In this document: positions 7,385 to 8,489 of the stretch, one piece after another
Layout: each line of letters starts with the position of its first letter
Numbering within the stretch: the stretch's first letter is position 1
DNA from: Eudoraea sp.
GTDB lineage: Bacteria > Bacteroidota > Bacteroidia > Flavobacteriales > Flavobacteriaceae
Length of the DNA stretch: 8,489 nucleotides
Assembly: GCA_013042925.1 (NCBI GenBank)
Contig: JABDPH010000088.1
Location: 1 to 8,489, forward strand
Direction of reading: 5' to 3'
The notes under the pieces: generated by a model
What the model was told of the DNA's origin: nothing
The model's database searches: none
The model's input: the letters and a program-made list of their open reading frames with translations, nothing else
Translations under genes and position numbers: made by a program

Positions 7385-8489
7385 GTTCCTGACAGCTATT
7401 CTTCTGACTTTAGGTTTGATAAGTTGCACTTCCAGGGAAGGTGAATTATTTTTTAACCCTGATGCTGCAGAAACCGGAATTTCATTTGAAAATACACTGG
7501 AGGAAACAGACGATCTTAATATTTTGGATTATCTGTATTTCTATAATGGAGGAGGCGTTGCTGTTGGGGACATAAATAATGATGGCCTTACAGACATTTT
7601 CTTCTCTGGAAATATGGTTAAGAATAAACTCTATTTAAACAAGGGGAATCTTAAATTTGAAGATATAACGGAACAAGCCGGAGTTGCCGGAAACAGCAGT
7701 TGGAATACCGGGTCAGTAATGGGTGATGTTAATGGTGATGGCTTGTTGGACATCTATGTTTGTGCTGTGGTTGGGATTAACGGTTTTGATGGCTACAATG
7801 AACTTTACATCAATCAGGGAGATTCAACTTTTATAGAAAGCGCTGCAGAATATGGCCTTGATTTCGATTCCTATAGTTCTTCAGCTACATTTTTAGACTA
7901 TGATCTGGATGGTGATTTGGATATCTACCTTCTAAATCATGCTGTGCATACACAGGAGTCTTTTGGTAAGGCAGACCTGAGATTAAAACGAAACTACCAG
8001 ACCGGAGACAAGTTACTTCGAAACGAAAATGGAAAATTTATCGATGTGAGTGAAGAGGCTGGAATTTTTGGTGGTGTTAATGGATATGGCCTTGGAGTTG
8101 CTGTTTCAGATTTTAATCAGGATGGATACCCGGATATCTATGTGGGCAATGATTTTCATGAAGATGATTACTATTACTTAAATAATGGTGATGGAACGTT
8201 CACCGAGGGCATAAAGAAGTATTTTGGACATACTACCAGATTCTCTATGGGTACTGATGTTGCAGACATTAATCATGACGGATGGCCGGATATTCTCTCT
8301 TTAGACATGCTTCCTGAAGATGAAAACGTTCTTAAATCTTCGGAAGGCGACGACAATATTCAAACGCAGAAAATGAGAGTCGAAAAGTTTGGCTACCACT
8401 ACCAGTTCACAAGAAATATGATGCATTTAAATCAACCGGGAAGTAGCTTTGCCGAAATAGCATTATACAGTGGCATTGCAGCCACAGAC
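7377..8489 (+). CDS. ASPIC/UnbV–VCBS repeat lipoprotein, tandem copy 3 (3' end outside window)
   Basis: The frame starting at ATG 7377 stays open to the last base, giving 371 residues of a third paralog. Its start overlaps the end of copy 2 by 8 bp (ATGAATAA), so reinitiation or coupling is likely; no Shine-Dalgarno is seen. The signal peptide ends in L-I-S-C with lipidated Cys17, followed by TSREGE. Five Asp-rich calcium-loop motifs start at 65, 117, 174, 245 and 297, and DMLPED lies at 310-315, 13 residues after motif 5 exactly as in the other two copies. The spacing (52, 57, 71, 52) and shared blocks such as GHTT followed by SMG, and LNHxVH near residues 186-191, make it closer to copy 1 than to copy 2. 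The UnbV domain and the second half are expected beyond the window; by analogy the full protein should be about 1100 residues. Same inferred location and same unknown ligand as its paralogs. Confidence 0.9.
   Translation, partial: MNKFLTAILLTLGLISCTSREGELFFNPDAAETGISFENTLEETDDLNILDYLYFYNGGGVAVGDINNDGLTDIFFSGNMVKNKLYLNKGNLKFEDITEQAGVAGNSSWNTGSVMGDVNGDGLLDIYVCAVVGINGFDGYNELYINQGDSTFIESAAEYGLDFDSYSSSATFLDYDLDGDLDIYLLNHAVHTQESFGKADLRLKRNYQTGDKLLRNENGKFIDVSEEAGIFGGVNGYGLGVAVSDFNQDGYPDIYVGNDFHEDDYYYLNNGDGTFTEGIKKYFGHTTRFSMGTDVADINHDGWPDILSLDMLPEDENVLKSSEGDDNIQTQKMRVEKFGYHYQFTRNMMHLNQPGSSFAEIALYSGIAATD

Noticed and set aside
714..8489. Integrin-like adhesin or dockerin/cellulosome proteins
   Set aside because: The Asp-rich loops resemble dockerin and integrin calcium sites, but the UnbV/ASPIC domain and the DMLPED landmark fit the bacterial CRTAC1-like family better, and there are no paired dockerin repeats or cohesin partners.

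Overview
The window looks like a piece of an AT-rich Bacteroidota chromosome, most likely a flavobacterium or a close relative. The basis is three very long lipoproteins of the ASPIC/UnbV (CRTAC1-like) VCBS/FG-GAP type, each with a short lipoprotein signal peptide, plus the AT-rich base composition and an SSS-type sodium symporter next door. No single base or residue proves the genus. Every convincing gene is on the + strand.

Layout. Bases 1-510 hold the C-terminal 169 residues of a sodium:solute symporter whose start lies before the window. Bases 511-713 are a 203-bp intergenic gap. It has an A/T-rich hairpin followed by a U run (possible terminator), a weak promoter-like stretch, and a GGAGA ribosome-binding site just before the next gene. 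Bases 714-4019, 4025-7384 and 7377-8489 (cut by the window edge) encode three tandem paralogous lipoproteins. They are separated by 5 bp and then by an 8-bp overlap, so they almost certainly form one operon with coupled translation.

The lipoproteins. The two complete copies (1101 and 1119 aa) share one plan: a lipobox Cys, seven Asp-rich calcium-loop motifs of the form DxDxDGxxD, a central UnbV/ASPIC domain, then seven more motifs. Spacing of the motifs in the second half is conserved almost to the residue between the paralogs. This suggests two seven-unit beta-propeller-like halves joined through the UnbV domain. The third copy repeats the first five motifs before the window ends.

Working together. 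The three proteins are expected on the outer membrane, possibly exposed at the cell surface. They may bind calcium and a ligand such as a glycan or protein. Families of this type have no firmly established biochemical role, and no enzyme, SusC/SusD pair or regulator is inside the window to assign one. The symporter sits in a separate transcription unit if the hairpin terminates; a nutrient-uptake link is only suggested by proximity.
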